Shown: piece after piece, positions 62,845 through 64,000 of the stretch
Layout of the letters: each line of letters opens with the position of its first letter
Position numbering within the stretch: position 1 is the stretch's first letter
From: Tamarix chinensis
Lineage: Eukaryota; Streptophyta; Magnoliopsida; Caryophyllales; Tamaricaceae
Assembly: GCA_030549775.1 (NCBI GenBank)
Contig: CM060175.1
Span: 7,192,564-7,256,563 of the forward strand
Reading direction: 5' to 3'
DNA: 64,000 bases
Program-made: the position numbers and the translations under genes
The notes under the pieces: model-generated
Database searches by the model: none
Seen by the model: the letters and a program-made list of their open reading frames with translations, nothing else
Told to the model about the DNA's origin: nothing

Positions 62845-63045
62845 ATTTAGTATGGTTACACCTTGGAAGGAACTCTTTCCTTACTTAAGGAATAATAAGC
62901 ACTTCCAAGGGTGGATGGTCCTTTCAACATCCTTCAAAATTTTGAGGAAAGTGGTTACGAGATTGATTTACCAGATTCCTATGGAGTGTTTTCCAGGACA
63001 TCAAACATTTTTCTACTCTATGATGGTGCAAAATTGATAAGAAAA
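62845..63045 (+). pseudogene. Ty3/gypsy integrase C-terminal remnant
   Basis: Reading across two frames: GDLVWLHLGRNSF, FPYLRNNKHFQG, then RVDGPFNILQNFEESGYEID and LPDSYGVFSRTSNIFLLYDG. This is the standard end of plant Ty3/gypsy integrases (GDLVWvHLrkerFP.lrksKL.pr.DGPF.vl...n.nAYkidLP..ygvs..FNv.DL.py). At least one frameshift separates the halves. The 61-codon ORF at 62852-63037 is mostly the wrong frame. It differs in sequence from the integrase at 0.8-2.0 kb, so it is another element. Confidence 0.82.
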
Positions 63046-64000
63046 TAATCTCAATAAGGGTAGAATTATGTGGGAACATGTCCTAAAAATTCTAAAAGTT
63101 CTAGGTTTTCTTATTTTATATTAAACCCCATTAGTTTAGCCTTGGTTGAATATTTAGGTCAAACAAACAACATTGGGCCTAATAAGGTCTTTTCTTGTTT
63201 AATTATAAAGAAATGAGAGACTTAATGGTTGTTAATGAAAGTTTTAATGAAGACACATGATTTTTACATGTCATGAATGACATCAAGAGGGGTGGGCATC
63301 CATATATATAAATTGGTTATTAGTAATTGAGTACTAGACAATAGTAGTAGCAGTAAAAGCAAGGCAATCTATGATACTCGATTTGGGTATTTCGCATTCT
63401 AGTTATTTAAGAGTTGGTTCTCCATCTCAAGATCTTGAAATCTTTTCGTATACTCCTACATATATTCTATCAGGAACTCAAGTTAGTGCCTAGTAACTTT
63501 TATTTTGGATTTAAGTTAATTTATCAAGGGATTGTCCCCTAAAGCAATTAGGCATACACACTTGTCATCTTTAAGAAGAGATGAGTGGCTTATACCTTAG
63601 TTAAAAATTTTTGGATCTTGGTATATGCTGATGTTAGAAATCAATAGGACCCCATGGTGGGTGTCATATTATAAACCATTATAACCATCATAACCATCAA
63701 TTAATGTGTTAATTGAAGTTGGTCTTGATACTACTAATCGATCTAAAAAGATTAGAAATAACCTTATAAGTATTAGAGGAACATATGTGTGGTGCTGACC
63801 TAATGGACCTTTGATGCTCAAGTTTGTAATATAGGTCATAAATAATGGTAAATGAAAACTATGAGTAAGTTGGAGTGACTTAACCGTTAGAACTGTGAAC
63901 ATAGTATTGTCTAAGGTGCGAGGATTGAGGACCTTTAGTGAAGGCATCTATGTTAAGTGAATTAAGGTGAGAAAGTTAACCAATGATTTCTTAGCAAGAT
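63046..64000. other. Probable LTR and flank of the gypsy remnant
   Basis: Following the integrase end, CATATATATAAATT (about 63300-63315) followed by TTGAGTACTAGACAATAG looks like an LTR promoter and leader, but no second LTR is in the window. The ORF at 63669-63947 on the minus strand is not recognised. Confidence 0.35.

Overview
This window looks like nuclear DNA of a flowering plant. It is AT-rich, almost all degenerate transposable elements, with abundant (AAT)n, (TA)n, (TG)n and (CTT)n microsatellites, and it holds one recognisable host gene. Plant-type elements identify it: Cassandra TRIM elements with a 5S rRNA-like core in their LTRs, an Athila-like Ty3/gypsy element, and several 3.4-5 kb LTR-like elements with TGTAAyaCCC/GGGTGTTACA ends. 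The species cannot be named from the sequence.

Layout. 1-8.4 kb: a dead Ty3/gypsy integrase (0.8-2.0 kb), unassigned AT-rich DNA and an RNase H-like LINE fragment. 8.4-11.0 kb: a long LTR-like element on the minus strand, followed by a LINE zinc-finger fragment. 13.0-13.8 kb: a complete Cassandra with a perfect 5-bp target duplication. 14.8-21.8 kb: a 5020-bp LTR with a perfect AATAG target duplication, nested in an older related element. 23.5-24.7 kb: a three-LTR Cassandra multimer on the minus strand. 28.2-43.8 kb: an Athila-like retrotransposon that has lost reverse transcriptase and integrase. One long LTR-like element is inserted in its 5' LTR (perfect TCATC duplication, with the empty site readable in its own 3' LTR), and another is inserted in its gag. 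43.8-46.2 kb: AT-rich DNA with a ~0.5-kb tandem duplication. 46.2-50.2 kb: a low-repeat genic island. 50.7-51.0 kb: a possible MITE. 51-56 kb: decayed unassigned DNA. 56.1-60.6 kb: another long LTR-like element. 62.8-63.0 kb: an integrase C-terminal remnant.

The gene is a two-exon, minus-strand gene of 394 codons. It encodes a single-pass membrane protein with a receptor-like kinase domain and no leucine-rich repeats. The catalytic Asp of HRD is replaced (HGN) and the beta3 Lys is not visible, so it is probably a pseudokinase. The mobile elements are relics and do not work with this gene as a system.

The least expected signals are structural. Independent copies of the long LTR-like family carry arrays of 17-nt palindromes, and a separate 34-nt hairpin near one end, whose arms differ between copies by compensating changes.
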